Of a stretch of 64,000 bases of DNA, positions 1-8,885 are shown one piece after another (within the stretch, counting starts at the first letter, position 1; every line of letters starts with the position of its first letter). Position numbers and translations under genes: made by a program. The DNA comes from a virus, in IMG/VR virus record IMGVR_UViG_3300032782_000001, positions 370,404-434,403 of that record; one strand, given 5' to 3'. The notes below the pieces were generated by a model. The model was given only the letters and a program-made list of their open reading frames with translations. It was not told the origin of the DNA and ran no database searches.

Positions 1-22
1 TCAAACACCCGCAAGAATATCA

Positions 23-1024
23 TTAGATGTCGGCAAGCCAATCCGGAACAGCAGGAGCATGAATCATCCGACCGGTTTCACGGAGTTGGAAAGCATGAAT
101 ATCAATGCCTCTGACTTGCAAGTCTTCTCGGAGAATACGTAAGCCCAAGTCAAAATCGTCTAGGGATGGTTTTAAAGATGTACTTAATTCCAAGTGGGAA
201 TTCATTCCGACCAATTGGAAGTTAAGTTCAACTCGATGCCTAAGGGATTCAGCCTTTTCCCGTTCAGCCTTAGAAAATCCAGGGAGCCCAGCAGCATAGA
301 TAGAAGCCAAATCAGGATGATGGCAAACAGATGCTGCTACTTTCTTCCGGAGGCGCGGAATCCCAGGAATATTATCGGAAGGATCACCTACCAAACTTTT
401 GAACATTCGCATGTGAGATGGAGGTAGAGGAAACTTTATCATTCTCTCCATATCTTCTGTAGCTCGTTCTACATCAAAGAACCTTTTTCCTTCCACTCCT
501 GGCCTATACAAAATGACGTTGTCGGCCAAGATTTGATAGAAATCTCTATCAGAAGAAATAATTACGTGCATGTCATCTGGTCGAGAATGTATAAAGCTCG
601 CAATTAGATCATCAGCTTCTTCTTCTGCATCATGATAGACGTCTACACCCATGAGTCTCATGATGTGAGCCAAAACATCCAGGTCATGAGGGGATTCATG
701 ACCATCCAGAAGAGTTAACGGCAGGTCCGGCCCTCGCAATTTGGATGGGGAACCATCATCCCGGAGCTTATACTCCGGATCCATCGCAAGTCGCCGTTTA
801 GGAATCCCATCAAGAAATAGAACGACTTTAGTGGGCCGTGAAATTGCCCCAATCCAGTCTGAGAGCATGGACAAGGACCCGTAAATCAATCCAGTCGGGT
901 ATCCTTTGTCGGAAGTTAAAGGCGGTTCACCGTTCTTCTCTCGAAGAGAGACAAAAACGTAATAAGCTCTGTACAACAGATTGTTCCCATCAACGAGAAC
1001 ATATCGTGACGGAGTCTTAGACAT
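23..1024 (-). CDS. 5'-3' exonuclease (FEN/T4 RNase H type)
   Basis: A 333-residue flap-type 5' nuclease that would remove primers or flaps during replication. The N-terminus has VDGNNLLYRAYY with the first metal-binding Asp. Further acidic clusters are EEEADDLIASF and SSDRDFYQIL. The helix-3-turn-helix DNA-binding segment is seen at KSLVGDPSDNIPGI. The length fits stand-alone phage enzymes, and no polymerase domain is attached. It is the last gene of a minus-strand run with the NusG-like and clamp-loader genes directly upstream. Function is confident from motifs; the exact substrate is inferred. Confidence 0.9.
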   Translation of the reverse strand: MSKTPSRYVLVDGNNLLYRAYYVFVSLREKNGEPPLTSDKGYPTGLIYGSLSMLSDWIGAISRPTKVVLFLDGIPKRRLAMDPEYKLRDDGSPSKLRGPDLPLTLLDGHESPHDLDVLAHIMRLMGVDVYHDAEEEADDLIASFIHSRPDDMHVIISSDRDFYQILADNVILYRPGVEGKRFFDVERATEDMERMIKFPLPPSHMRMFKSLVGDPSDNIPGIPRLRKKVAASVCHHPDLASIYAAGLPGFSKAEREKAESLRHRVELNFQLVGMNSHLELSTSLKPSLDDFDLGLRILREDLQVRGIDIHAFQLRETGRMIHAPAVPDWLADI

Positions 1025-1644
1025 TATAATATCCTAGACAGGAAAGAAACTGGGAAGTCAATCAAAACCAGTTTGGAACGAAGTTGTATGGAAACTTGAA
1101 CCGTTTCCCCGTCGTACACTTCGGAAATCTCACCAGGGAGGTTTTTGTAATCGCCTTTAATCACCTTCACTCGATGACCAACAGAGTATTCTTCTTGTCC
1201 GAGCCGGAGACTCTTTACACCATCTCGCATCGGATCAAGATCTTTGTCTTCAAGAAGAGAGTATTTGTACTTCCTCTGCCCGTTAACAACAATAGTTGTG
1301 CATAGGACAGATTTAAAGAAAGTCGTGTCTTGCAACTTCATGTAAGGAATGCCATCATCAAATTTGACAAAGACATATCCATCCATGTATACCATGGTCT
1401 GGGATTCTCCACGAACCCGCTCAGAAACGGCAGGTACGAATACCTCGATCCCAGGCTTACCAAGTAGCTGACGAACTGACCGAATAATTACAGGAATATT
1501 TTTCTCTTTCTCTCCATTTGAAGAGAGTTCGACGCAAACCCATTTGGAAACAGGTTTAGAAGCTAGCGAAGAGGCCTTAGCTAGGTCCTTTGATCCTCCC
1601 GATGAGACCACGGGCCCACTCCTTGTCGGTAATCGGAACATCAT
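1024..1644 (-). CDS. NusG-like transcription elongation/antitermination factor
   Basis: A 206-residue protein. An N-terminal NGN-like domain (about residues 34-110, with VFVPAVSERV and GYVFVKFDD) is followed by a C-terminal KOW domain (GHRVKVIKGDYKNLPGEI). NusG family members bind RNA polymerase and modulate pausing and termination; a phage copy could direct processive phage transcription. The start lies inside the 3' end of the DnaX gene (68-bp overlap), so the first 30 or so residues, which are low complexity, may not be translated. Its 3' end abuts the exonuclease gene. Confidence 0.8.
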   Translation of the reverse strand: MMFRLPTRSGPVVSSGGSKDLAKASSLASKPVSKWVCVELSSNGEKEKNIPVIIRSVRQLLGKPGIEVFVPAVSERVRGESQTMVYMDGYVFVKFDDGIPYMKLQDTTFFKSVLCTTIVVNGQRKYKYSLLEDKDLDPMRDGVKSLRLGQEEYSVGHRVKVIKGDYKNLPGEISEVYDGETVQVSIQLRSKLVLIDFPVSFLSRIL

Positions 1645-2956
1645 CCGTACCGGACTTTACGGAGGGGAGATTTCCAGTGGCAACAGCGGGAACAGGTGGA
1701 GTAGAAGATCCGAAATTAATCTTTTTATCCAAGGACGTAAGATTCTCGTCAGAACTGAATTTGACTCCGTCAATTTCAAGAACTTTGGACTTGATTTGAG
1801 GAATAGGTTTAGTCGCATCTTTCTGTTTAGCAGGAGGGGTAACAGGAAGAGGAAGAGCAGGAAGAGCAGGAGCAGGAGCAGGAGGAGCAGCTGTTAAAGG
1901 TTCTGCAACAATAGAACTCGGTTCACGATTCTGAGTAGGCCGAAATGTCGGTCCGGTAGTTAACAGGGCTGCTTCGATATCAAATGCAGTTGGTTTATCA
2001 AGCTGGATCAGGACACGGACCAATTCAGACCAACCATGTAGTCGGTATTGGAAAAATCGAGTGGCTACAGGATACGTAGGTTTTGCTCCAATGTCAAATC
2101 GCATAGCACTAGAAATAGCGGAAACCATCTGATCCCGAATCCAAGATGGACTCTGCACTGCCACCAAAGAATCCAAAGATTCGAAGGCCTTCCTCGGATT
2201 TTGATCGATAAGAGATAAAATCCTGTCTATAGCCGAATAGTCATCGAATCGAAAAAACTCATTGGCGGAAGCTATGGTAATTGGGCCGCGCACGGACATA
2301 GTGCTGAGAGCCCTAATGCAAGTCCGTGGGCATGAGTCCAACATGCGAACAACAATTTTCAAAGCTTCCGGATCAGCTTCCAGAGATTCTTGAGTACAAA
2401 CTTGATGCAAACGTGCGAGAATTTCTTCGGGAAGAGGTGGGTGTACTGGATATTCCTCTACTCGAGATCGAATAGGAGCTTTGATTTTATGAGGCTCTGT
2501 AGTACAGAGAATGACAGTAAGAAGCCTGTCTTCCATTGCTTTCAATAAAGCGTCTTGAGCTTGCGAAGTGAGCCGCTGCGCCTCATCAATTAAATAAATG
2601 CGCCGACTTCCTTCATATTCAGTATCTCGGATCATCTCACGGATTTTATCTACTGTTCCTTGAGAAGCCGCATCAAGTTCCTCAACATCTTGAGATGTCT
2701 CTTGTAAGACGGATATACACGCATCACACTCCCCGCATGGTTCCCCGTCTGAAAGATCAGTACAAAGAATGGCTCTCGCAACAACGCGAGCCAATGATGT
2801 TTTTCCGCAGCCTTTTGGGCCGCCAAACATCATAGATTGATCCGTTAGGGTCCCGTCTCGACTTCGAGTAAGAAGAAGTTGTACGATTCCCTGATTTCCG
2901 AGGACCTGGCTGAATTTCCTTGGCCTATATTTGAGGTCCAGAGGTGTTCCGCTCAC
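1577..2956 (-). CDS. dnaX: DNA polymerase III subunit gamma/tau-like clamp loader
   Basis: A 459-residue AAA+ clamp-loader subunit. It begins with the DnaX hallmark KYRPRKFSQVLGN. Walker A is GGPKGCGKT (about 45-53). A four-Cys zinc module lies near residues 65-82 (CGECDAC). Walker B is IYLIDEAQ, and the SRVEEYP region carries the sensor/arginine-finger area. Residues from about 330 are a Pro/Ala-rich linker like that of tau. Together with delta and delta' genes near 24.4-26.2 kb it could form a complete bacterial-type loader for the phage clamp at 11.5 kb. The start codon is GTG. Confidence 0.92.
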   Translation of the reverse strand: MSGTPLDLKYRPRKFSQVLGNQGIVQLLLTRSRDGTLTDQSMMFGGPKGCGKTSLARVVARAILCTDLSDGEPCGECDACISVLQETSQDVEELDAASQGTVDKIREMIRDTEYEGSRRIYLIDEAQRLTSQAQDALLKAMEDRLLTVILCTTEPHKIKAPIRSRVEEYPVHPPLPEEILARLHQVCTQESLEADPEALKIVVRMLDSCPRTCIRALSTMSVRGPITIASANEFFRFDDYSAIDRILSLIDQNPRKAFESLDSLVAVQSPSWIRDQMVSAISSAMRFDIGAKPTYPVATRFFQYRLHGWSELVRVLIQLDKPTAFDIEAALLTTGPTFRPTQNREPSSIVAEPLTAAPPAPAPALPALPLPVTPPAKQKDATKPIPQIKSKVLEIDGVKFSSDENLTSLDKKINFGSSTPPVPAVATGNLPSVKSGTDDVPITDKEWARGLIGRIKGPS

Positions 2957-2976
2957 GAAGAATATTACACTAGGAA

Positions 2977-3801
2977 TCAGAGAAGTCGGAATTTGTCTTT
3001 AATATCAGATACGAGAGTTGTGAACTTAGACGTTGCTGTAATACCAGGATGCCATGCTAAGTCCATTGCTGCAAGGTCATACTGAAAACGGATCTTGGAT
3101 CCCGGGATAGGGGTTCCTGACCCATCTCGATCACGACCAATCAACCATAACGTATCTGCGATCGCAGATACAGCAGTGATGTCATGAGCCACGACAAAAA
3201 TCGTGTTGCGTTCGTCCATTAACGCAACTTGAGAAATGAGATCGCAAGTCTTGTCCTTCATGAGAGGATCGAGACCCGTGAATGGCTCATCCATCACAAT
3301 GAAATGTTCACTACACAATAATTGTTGGATAATAGCGACGCGCTGCCGTTGACCACCTGAGAGTTGAGAAGGATACTCCGAAGCCTTCTCTGTGAGTCCA
3401 AACCGTTCCAGCATTTCCAAAGACCGATCTCGGGCCTTCCCATCCTGATCATGTTGTGAAGCTGCAACCAAAAGATTCCCTAGAACAGTTCGATGACGGA
3501 GAAGCGGATAATTTTGAGCTACTACCCCAACCAACCCAGCTTCGACAAGAATACTTTTTCCATCACCATTATTGATGGTTACGCTTCCCGATGTGGGAGC
3601 TTGAAGACCAGACATGATTCGTGAAAGTTGGGTCTTCCCGATGCCAGAAGGCCCAAGGATGCCTACAATCTGCCCTTGTGTGCAGCCAGGCCGAACGATA
3701 TCTCGAACTTCGGCTTTGACATTTTGTAATATCTGCTTATCTCCGAATTTCAAGCAGATATCATTGACGGAGACCAAAACATCTTTGATTTCGTAATCCA
3801 T
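2977..3801 (-). CDS. ABC transporter ATP-binding protein
   Basis: A 274-residue ABC ATPase. Walker A is GILGPSGIGKTQ, the signature is LSGGQRQRVAI, Walker B is FIVMDEPFTGLD, and the H-loop is VVAHD. Layout and length match the ATPases of nitrate/sulfonate/taurine-type importers. A permease and an OmpA-fused binding protein lie immediately upstream on the same strand, so the three genes look like one importer operon. Such a complete set is unexpected in a phage. The substrate cannot be read from the sequence. Confidence 0.88.
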   Translation of the reverse strand: MDYEIKDVLVSVNDICLKFGDKQILQNVKAEVRDIVRPGCTQGQIVGILGPSGIGKTQLSRIMSGLQAPTSGSVTINNGDGKSILVEAGLVGVVAQNYPLLRHRTVLGNLLVAASQHDQDGKARDRSLEMLERFGLTEKASEYPSQLSGGQRQRVAIIQQLLCSEHFIVMDEPFTGLDPLMKDKTCDLISQVALMDERNTIFVVAHDITAVSAIADTLWLIGRDRDGSGTPIPGSKIRFQYDLAAMDLAWHPGITATSKFTTLVSDIKDKFRLL

Positions 3802-3813
3802 TTGTATCTCAAT

Positions 3814-4593
3814 TCATTGACGTTCCCACGTCAGTTCAGAATATGGGCAAAGTATTCGTTTGAGCCAAGCAATGCCCCAGTCTTGGAAGATTCCGACAGC
3901 CAGCACGGTGAGTTGGAGAGCAGCAATAGATGCCAGGTGAAAATGCTTATTCTGATTGAGGAGCATGGTTCCGATGCCGCCTTCGGATCTACTAATGCCT
4001 TCCACCATCGTTAGCATCATCCATCCCATTGCCGCATTCTGTCTGAGGACTTCGAGCGAATAATCAGCACGCCCAAGTATCACGACTTCTAGAATCGCCC
4101 GCCATTCACCCATACGGAGGGTTCGAGCATGGTCGAATTCTTCTCTCGGAATACTAGCAACGACTTCCGCCATTGAAGTCATGAAGAACGTGCTCATCCC
4201 GAAGACGAGCAGAGACACTTTAAGCCAGTGGCCAGCACCGAACATAAGGGTGAACAGCACAACAAACCCGGTCATCCCGAAGAAACGGGCTTTAGAAAAT
4301 GCGGCTACGATAGGCCGCATCGCGGGAAGAACCGTCAGATACGCCATGCCGATGGAGAGAACAGAAGATATGATGAGCGCTTGAAGATTTGTCATGAAGC
4401 TCGAGTAAAGCTCGTAGACGAGACCGTCGTTGCGAAACATCTCCACCCACGCGCTCGCTACTTGAGCCGGCCTCGGGATGAGCTCAGAAGGATAGAAACT
4501 CCATACGAGCAAAGCGAGCCCGACTTGGAATAGAACGATGAACAGAATGACCCGACTCGATACGGGTCTATTTGGGCGGAACGCGTCAATCAT
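3814..4593 (-). CDS. ABC transporter permease
   Basis: A 259-residue membrane protein with about six hydrophobic segments (the first near residues 15-35, FIVLFQVGLALLVW). Around residue 150 an EFDHARTLRMGEW stretch resembles the cytoplasmic EAA loop that docks on the ATPase. It would pair with the adjacent ATP-binding subunit. Its start codon overlaps the stop of the binding-protein gene, which shows translational coupling. The family is most like NitT/TauT-type permeases; substrate unknown. Confidence 0.85.
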   Translation of the reverse strand: MIDAFRPNRPVSSRVILFIVLFQVGLALLVWSFYPSELIPRPAQVASAWVEMFRNDGLVYELYSSFMTNLQALIISSVLSIGMAYLTVLPAMRPIVAAFSKARFFGMTGFVVLFTLMFGAGHWLKVSLLVFGMSTFFMTSMAEVVASIPREEFDHARTLRMGEWRAILEVVILGRADYSLEVLRQNAAMGWMMLTMVEGISRSEGGIGTMLLNQNKHFHLASIAALQLTVLAVGIFQDWGIAWLKRILCPYSELTWERQ

Positions 4594-6392
4594 CAGTTCG
4601 ACGTGCCGAGAACGATGACCACGCGACGATTCTTCGAACGACCGTCTTCGTTTGCATTGGATGCCACCGGGTCATTCTGACCATGCGGGACAACAGTGAA
4701 GCGGGAATCCGGAAAATTCGTACTGGATTGCTTCTCGAGCCACACCTTGACGGCGTTAGCACGCGCCTGGGAGAGCTTCATATTGTTACCAGGATCTCCG
4801 GTGTTGTCAGTGTGACCATGGATCTCAATAGCGAGCTCGTCGGCCACAAGAAGACCGTTCTTAAGTTGCTGGAGCTGGACCTGAGCACTGGGATCGAATG
4901 AAGCAGAGCCCGTTTGGAAATTGATGCTCCAATTCCTCTTCGACACAACTTTGGTAACGGGACCGCCGGTGAATTTCGGCATGTCTGCCGTGGCAACAGC
5001 TGCCGTAGTGGAGATCTTTGGCTTAATAGCCTTCACGAACGAGAGATTCAGAATATCATCCACCTTAGGATAGTTCGGAACCAGCTTCGGATATTGCTGA
5101 ACGACGATATCACCAAACACAGTGTACGTCGCTGCAAAAACATTCGCAGACCCCTCTGATAGACCAAAGAGTTCCTCGAGGTCAGCGTAATTGCTGGCAT
5201 AGGAACCACCAAGATTCACCTGGACACCAGTCTTGTCCGCTTCTGTAGCGCCTTTGTAATATTTCTCCCAGTATGCCGCGTCCTTCTCTTTATAGACCTC
5301 CGCAGAAATCTTGGCTGCATGAGAAAGAGCAGCCGGGAAGGACCTGACTTGATCACCACCTTCGCAAATAGCGGCCAGCATACCGATGATTTCATCCTTG
5401 TTGGCAGCATCCCACTTGCGGATGCCAATGATGGCTGACGGCATTTGACTCCGGTATTCCCTGGTCGAGACAATAGATACGAGTCCACCTTTGTTTTGGG
5501 CAACATTCACATCGCCGGGAGTCCAAGTAACAACGGCATTGACACAAACGTGTTTCTTCTCACCTGTGAGCTTGCCGTTTTGCACGACCTTGCGATCCTC
5601 ACAGGCCCCAGTAATGTACTTCTGACCTGCTTCAATGAAGTCCGTAGCGTTGACCCAATTGAGTGCGTCTGGGTCCCACGTAGTTTCATCCGGGTTATTC
5701 TTGATACCGTTGTCACCAGCCCACTTCATGGCGATATTCCAATCACCATCACGAATAACGCCGGCCACCAAGCCGCCAACTGATACTTTCGGGTGGTCCC
5801 TCCAGTCAGCAGGTCCCATGAATTTATCTTCTCCGCGAGAGTATCCGGTAGATCCAATAATTTCGGCTTGATACTCCTTGCCGATCTTGGAAAGCTCAGC
5901 ATTGACGCCAGCAAGGAATGCTGCAGTCCCATCACCCATCAAAACGAGGAAATGAACCCCCTGCGTGGGTTGAGCATTGGATTTAAGTCCATTGGCAAAA
6001 GCCATGAGGCTGGCTGTCATCTTATTCGTATCATCTTCGCGGATAATGGATAAGTTCACCTTGTGCTGATCCATCAGCGAACCTTCGGTAGTGCTGGCAC
6101 CACCATTGGCGAACAACATACCCATTTGCGAGTTCCAAGCCATGACTTGCATGCGGATCTCGGGAGCTGAAGACTTTGCCACCTTGGTGCCGGGCAGTTG
6201 GACAGGTGACGATGCCACGATCGTATTCGAACTGCCGACCTGAGGAAGGTCGGCAATTTTCGGGACCTCGGATTTAGTAGACGGAGGGCCGATCAGACCG
6301 CGGTCTGCCGCGCATTTGAACCCGGCCACGAGACCGGCAAAGATGGAAGCTGCGAGGATGACGCGTGGCAGGGTCTTGATCTTGGTGGACAT
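4593..6392 (-). CDS. ABC substrate-binding protein fused to OmpA-like peptidoglycan-binding domain
   Basis: A 599-residue exported or membrane-anchored protein. It starts with a hydrophobic segment (about residues 10-26). A periplasmic-binding-like domain spans about 80-470 (for example MGDGTAAFLAGVNAEL). The C-terminal OmpA/MotB-like domain (about 490-597) contains IEIHGHTDNTG and SQARANAVKVWL, which normally grips peptidoglycan. The start is supported by GGAGA five bases upstream of ATG. It is the first gene of the transporter trio and is preceded by two coiled-coil genes. The fusion suggests a solute-binding subunit tethered to the wall; the ligand is unknown. Confidence 0.8.
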   Translation of the reverse strand: MSTKIKTLPRVILAASIFAGLVAGFKCAADRGLIGPPSTKSEVPKIADLPQVGSSNTIVASSPVQLPGTKVAKSSAPEIRMQVMAWNSQMGMLFANGGASTTEGSLMDQHKVNLSIIREDDTNKMTASLMAFANGLKSNAQPTQGVHFLVLMGDGTAAFLAGVNAELSKIGKEYQAEIIGSTGYSRGEDKFMGPADWRDHPKVSVGGLVAGVIRDGDWNIAMKWAGDNGIKNNPDETTWDPDALNWVNATDFIEAGQKYITGACEDRKVVQNGKLTGEKKHVCVNAVVTWTPGDVNVAQNKGGLVSIVSTREYRSQMPSAIIGIRKWDAANKDEIIGMLAAICEGGDQVRSFPAALSHAAKISAEVYKEKDAAYWEKYYKGATEADKTGVQVNLGGSYASNYADLEELFGLSEGSANVFAATYTVFGDIVVQQYPKLVPNYPKVDDILNLSFVKAIKPKISTTAAVATADMPKFTGGPVTKVVSKRNWSINFQTGSASFDPSAQVQLQQLKNGLLVADELAIEIHGHTDNTGDPGNNMKLSQARANAVKVWLEKQSSTNFPDSRFTVVPHGQNDPVASNANEDGRSKNRRVVIVLGTSN

Positions 6393-6420
6393 ATGGTCTC
6401 CGTATTGGTCTCCGTATTAT

Positions 6421-7455
6421 TTATCGCTTGGATTTCGGGGAGTCAAAGAGATCCGAAAAAGAACTAGCTTCTGCGGACTCAGCTTCAGATTCAGCTTGGA
6501 TTTCTTGAGGGTCGGAAGTGGACTGGATACGAACCTTGTTCGAAGACTGTTCGGAAGGAGAGATCAAAAGCTTGTCAGCCTTCTTCTCCCATTCTTCGAA
6601 CTGATCCAGAGCATCTTGCTCATACACTCCGTTCTCGAGATCCATAGTCTTAATGAATCCTTCGGACATATCCATGAAGAGTTCGATCTCTCCAATCTTC
6701 ATGGCGTAGTCATCAGCCAAGTGTTCCATGGCTTGATCAAACATTGCGCGCTGATCACCTTCACCTTGAAGAATTTTCCGTGCTGAAGTGAAGGCCCCGT
6801 AACTCGCCTTAATGGCCGCACGCTCCTGCGTTTTGACTTCAATCTCACCTTCAATATCCTGAACCGTGAATTGTGAAACCTCATAATATTTCTTCATCGC
6901 CTTCGACATAGCTTGCATCTTATTGTAAAGAGCCTGCAAGGTAATGTTGGACTTCTGAAGCCGTCCAGCTTGCCGTGACTGCAGGATAAAAGCAGGTTTC
7001 ATATCCGCTTTATCATGAGCTTGCTTGGCGATTTGAAGAGAATGAAGTCGATTGGCTTCGTTCTTGTCGATGATCCCCTTGAGTTTAACCATTTGGCCAT
7101 TGAGACTGGCCATAGATTTCCTCATATCGTCAAGGCGCTTGTTAAGATCTTCTGCATATCCCTTTAGGATACCGATAGGATCAATTTCAATGATCAACCC
7201 CGTGATGAATCGCATCAAAGACTTCCAGCCGTAGGAAGCCAAGGTTCGAATGCGCTTGTCCGATACCAAGAACACCAAAAATGCGATTGCAGCTGCAAGA
7301 GCTGCAGCATGCAGCGTGTTTGTCAACAGGATGACGATGAAAGGAAGAGCGACGTAAAGCCCCCATCCGAGTGCTCCAAGTAAGAGAGCCAAGAAGAGAA
7401 TACTGGTCTTGCCTTCGGGGCGTTGGAAGAATGTCTTATTCTCAGGAGTGGTCAT
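6421..7455 (-). CDS. membrane-anchored coiled-coil protein
   Basis: A 344-residue protein. Two close hydrophobic segments occupy about residues 15-65 (LFLALLLGALGWGLYVALPF and ALAAAIAFLVFLV). Then comes a long, charged, predicted coiled coil (about 90-290, many Lys/Glu/Gln) and an acidic Ser-rich tail. The overall plan recalls PspA-type membrane-stress proteins, but I see no diagnostic motif. The ATG at 7455 is preceded by GGAAGGTG. It lies between the OmpA-fusion gene and another coiled-coil gene, so it probably belongs to the same envelope cassette. Confidence 0.7.
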   Translation of the reverse strand: MTTPENKTFFQRPEGKTSILFLALLLGALGWGLYVALPFIVILLTNTLHAAALAAAIAFLVFLVSDKRIRTLASYGWKSLMRFITGLIIEIDPIGILKGYAEDLNKRLDDMRKSMASLNGQMVKLKGIIDKNEANRLHSLQIAKQAHDKADMKPAFILQSRQAGRLQKSNITLQALYNKMQAMSKAMKKYYEVSQFTVQDIEGEIEVKTQERAAIKASYGAFTSARKILQGEGDQRAMFDQAMEHLADDYAMKIGEIELFMDMSEGFIKTMDLENGVYEQDALDQFEEWEKKADKLLISPSEQSSNKVRIQSTSDPQEIQAESEAESAEASSFSDLFDSPKSKR

Positions 7456-7457
7456 GA

Positions 7458-8123
7458 TCACACCTTCCCGAAGGTGGCAAGTTTGTTCCGCCTATCAGTG
7501 AGTTGAGCATGGACAACTTGATACGCTGCCACGAATCCTTCCTTCACTGAAGTAATTTTCTGCTCATCAGCAGTCAGCGCGGCCGATTCTGCATCTCGTT
7601 GTTCCGACAAGCGCGAAATATCGGATTGAAGTTGCTGAATTTGCTCGTGTTTGGTTTTAATCTGAGTATCGAGTGACTCTATGGTCGCTTGACGACCACC
7701 GACCTTGCGCTTGAGCTGCGCTTGAGTCTCGTCTTCGAATTCGCGGCCCTTCTGTTCGAGGATGCCGATGCATTTATCAAAATCACCAAGAAGAATTTCG
7801 ACAGAATGGCCGTGTTTGGCCGCAAGCTTCATAGCGGCCTTCCAACGCGCCGATTCATCAGGAATCGAGTCTGCAAGAGTAGAAAGAGTGTCTTGAAGTT
7901 CCACATATCCGGGAGGAGCCGAAGACTCGATAGCAGCTTCAAGACGCTTCCGAGCTGCTCCATCATCAACAGAATGAATAATGGCGGGATGGGATTCTAC
8001 ATGTTGAGGCGCAGGAGTACCTGTCGGCGCTTCCGGATGTCCTTCCGGGACTTCTTCAACGAATGCTCCTTTGACAGAAGCCCAAATACTCTTTTTCTCA
8101 CCCTTTCCAACAGGTTGGTCCAT
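7458..8123 (-). CDS. coiled-coil protein, function unknown
   Basis: About 221 residues. A Pro-rich N-terminal third (PEAPTGTPAPQH) is followed by a long heptad-rich segment with QIQQLQSDISRLSEQRDAES. No membrane segment is visible. The start at 8123 was chosen because GAGGA lies seven bases upstream; an ATG six bases earlier would be too close. The stop codon is almost adjacent to the start of the membrane coiled-coil gene, so the two are probably co-translated and may interact. Confidence 0.65.
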   Translation of the reverse strand: MDQPVGKGEKKSIWASVKGAFVEEVPEGHPEAPTGTPAPQHVESHPAIIHSVDDGAARKRLEAAIESSAPPGYVELQDTLSTLADSIPDESARWKAAMKLAAKHGHSVEILLGDFDKCIGILEQKGREFEDETQAQLKRKVGGRQATIESLDTQIKTKHEQIQQLQSDISRLSEQRDAESAALTADEQKITSVKEGFVAAYQVVHAQLTDRRNKLATFGKV

Positions 8124-8186
8124 GTCCATATCCTCGATCGAACGTTTGCTCGTCCGAGGGACACATTACACCAACGTTCTCGGCAT

Positions 8187-8396
8187 TTACGTGTGCATAA
8201 TATTCCGAACCAGTGATAAATTGCAGTCGTCAATCAGATTGTGAAGTTTTTTGGAATGATTCCATGCCTGGTCAAATGTCTTATGAACAAGAACATACCA
8301 AACCCATTGGTCGCCACAGTTGGGACACGAACAGAGGGTTCTAGTTTGAATAAGAACGAAAAACTCCCACTCGTGGGGTACTATTTTTGAAGGCAC
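8187..8396 (-). CDS. small putative zinc-ribbon protein
   Basis: About 69 residues from a GTG start overlapping the previous gene by 16 bases. It contains CSCPNCGDQWVWYVLV, a CxxC-type metal knuckle of the kind common in small phage proteins. A second Cys pair is not obvious. It otherwise fills a 250-base space. Function unknown; the start is uncertain. Confidence 0.45.
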   Translation of the reverse strand: MPSKIVPHEWEFFVLIQTRTLCSCPNCGDQWVWYVLVHKTFDQAWNHSKKLHNLIDDCNLSLVRNIMHT

Positions 8397-8878
8397 TTGG
8401 CAATCTCAACCAAACCTTCGTTCCACTGACCATTCCTCTCCGCCACTTCTGGGAATTCTTGTACTTCCGGGGGCCGGATACTCCACTTCATTTCTCCCGT
8501 CTTTTCGTCTTCTACGCCCACACATCGGGTCAAAAGATGATCAATGAGAGCAACCCGTTGATTCGGATTGAGGGGATTCCAAACATCAAGCGCAACTTCG
8601 AGAACGAAATCCGTTTGAACAAGGTGTTCAAACTTGCCGGACATCTTATAGACATTCCCGGCAACAGGATTTCCTCCGCGCTTGGAAGCTTTGCTACGGC
8701 AAATATATCGGAATCTGGCATGAGCAAGCTCCGGATGGAATTTCGGAATAAGTTTGGAAGCAATCTGTTCTGCTGCTTCTGAATCACCAAACAGAACTTT
8801 TTCCGGTACTTTCCGTTCCCGCTTGGAGCGGACTGCATCATTTTCATTCCCACTGTTCACGCTATTCACATGCGACAT
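8381..8878 (-). CDS. phage metallopeptidase-like protein with degenerate active site
   Basis: A 165-residue protein. It resembles the putative phage metallopeptidase family in its body (ARFRYICRSKASKRGGNPVAG, then VYKMSGKFEHLVQTDFVLEV) and in the helix RVALIDHLLTRC, which sits where the family normally has a DHELxH zinc site. The Glu and second His are replaced here, so it may have lost peptidase activity. The start at 8878 has a GAGGGA ribosome site and begins eight bases after the primase stop; a longer frame would overlap the primase. Confidence 0.6.
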   Translation of the reverse strand: MSHVNSVNSGNENDAVRSKRERKVPEKVLFGDSEAAEQIASKLIPKFHPELAHARFRYICRSKASKRGGNPVAGNVYKMSGKFEHLVQTDFVLEVALDVWNPLNPNQRVALIDHLLTRCVGVEDEKTGEMKWSIRPPEVQEFPEVAERNGQWNEGLVEIAKCLQK

Positions 8879-8885
8879 TTTTCCC

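Noticed and set aside
1-22. Possible end of another minus-strand gene at the window edge.
   Set aside because: The TCA at position 1 is in a different frame and nothing else supports a gene there.
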